A DNA stretch of 5,659 nucleotides from UMGS1002 sp050946195 (GTDB taxonomy: Bacteria; Bacillota; Clostridia; Oscillospirales; CAG-272): positions 1 through 5,659 of the forward strand of contig JBMNUI010000071.1 of assembly GCA_050946195.1 (NCBI GenBank), given 5' to 3'. Under the pieces are notes generated by a model. It was not told where the DNA came from and ran no database searches. It worked only from the letters and a program-made list of their open reading frames with translations. Below are positions 5,089-5,659 of this stretch, piece by piece. Each line of letters starts with the position of its first letter. The first letter of the stretch is position 1. The translations under genes were made by a program, and so were the position numbers.

Positions 5089-5658
5089 CTATTCCAGTTC
5101 GGGAGTATAGAACATATAATCGTTTTTCTTATTTCTCTTTACGTAATAGAGCGCGGTATCCGACCTGCGGTACAGGGTGTCGAAGTCCTCTGTTCCTGAC
5201 TTGGTCAGGACACAACCGATGCTGACACTGAGGTTAAAACCGCAGATTTTGATTTGGGAAATCCGGCAGAACAATTGTTCTACCAGCTCGCGCGCCGCCT
5301 GTTCGTCCTTCAGCCCGCAAACGAGGGCCATAAACTCGTCTCCGCCTATCCGGCCGATAATGTCGTCCCCCCGGCCGAGGCAGGAACTCATGGCGCAGGC
5401 AATTTTCTTGAGCGCCAGGTCTCCGATGGGATGCCCGTATGTATCGTTTATATTCTTGAGCAGGTCGACGTCAAGTATGAGCAAAAGGCAGAGCTTGCCG
5501 TCGTTCTCGGAGAGCTTGTCCCTTATGATGTATTCGGTGAAATACTTGTTGTAAACTCCGGTGGAGGAATCCTTGTGAGCCGCCTCGAGCGCCGCCTGCA
5601 GCGCCTGATTCCGGCGCAGGGTCTCAAGCGCCTTTTTGGTTGTGATGTTTTCAAATTC
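5089..5658 (-). CDS. Diguanylate cyclase, GGDEF domain (C-terminal part; 5' end outside window)
   Basis: The 3' part of a gene entering from the right edge: 189 codons plus TAG are visible and the frame is open to the edge, so the start is not in the window. A TTG at 5484 could be read as a start but lies inside the GGDEF domain and is not one. In visible-residue numbering, FENITTKKALETL (2-14) resembles the end of a PAS domain (DITERKxAE), and a helical linker follows. The GGDEF domain runs from about 30 (DSSTGVYNKYF) to about 185. It contains DVDLLKNINDTYGHPIGD (63-80), the inhibitory-site RGDD (96-99) exactly five residues before GGDEF (105-109), and VSIGC (145-149). With an intact GGDEF signature it should make cyclic di-GMP from two GTP and be subject to product inhibition. 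The input signal is unknown because the N-terminus is missing. It ends 92 bases before the CDF start, with no clear terminator between. Confidence 0.93.
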   Translation of the reverse strand, partial: EFENITTKKALETLRRNQALQAALEAAHKDSSTGVYNKYFTEYIIRDKLSENDGKLCLLLILDVDLLKNINDTYGHPIGDLALKKIACAMSSCLGRGDDIIGRIGGDEFMALVCGLKDEQAARELVEQLFCRISQIKICGFNLSVSIGCVLTKSGTEDFDTLYRRSDTALYYVKRNKKNDYMFYTPELE

Positions 5659-5659
5659 A

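Overview
The window looks like chromosomal DNA of a gut-type anaerobic Clostridium-class Firmicute, possibly in or near the Oscillospiraceae/Ruminococcaceae. The reasons are consensus sigma-A promoters, strong AGGAGG-like ribosome sites, a Thr/Pro/Glu-rich lipoprotein linker followed by Cys-x(1-2)-Cys-Gly-Asp repeats and BspA-type leucine-rich repeats, and a GC-rich double-hairpin intergenic repeat of a kind I recall from that group. This placement is inference; no marker gene is present.

Left half, plus strand. A fully consensus promoter (TTGACA, 17 nt, TATAAT) drives an AraC-family regulator (217-1254) that carries an unusual tail of about 49 residues. After a 148-base gap with an extended -10 promoter comes a 564-residue lipoprotein gene (1403-3097). 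The lipoprotein has three Cys-rich modules and nine TpLRR-type units and is probably displayed on the cell surface. A 20-bp hairpin terminator closes this half.

Middle, 3098-3377. This convergent intergenic region holds four back-to-back hairpins: the lipoprotein terminator, a two-hairpin GC-rich repeat that is probably dispersed, and a probable terminator for the minus-strand genes. I see no gene in it.

Right half, minus strand, read from right to left. First is the C-terminal part of a PAS-like/GGDEF diguanylate cyclase that runs off the window edge. Next is a CDF-family metal exporter with a natural His5 C-terminus, then an SGNH/GDSL hydrolase 29 bases downstream, probably in the same operon. 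Just upstream of the exporter, a perfect 7-1-7 AT palindrome overlaps a TATAAT -10 and matches the Bacillus PerR-box consensus at 12 of 14 defined positions. It may be a Fur-family metal or peroxide operator.

The two halves converge and show no obvious shared pathway. I do not see a clear new multi-gene system. The points most worth checking are the Fur/PerR-like operator on the exporter, the AraC tail, the repeat-rich operator candidates at the two plus-strand promoters, and the non-standard catalytic block of the SGNH hydrolase.
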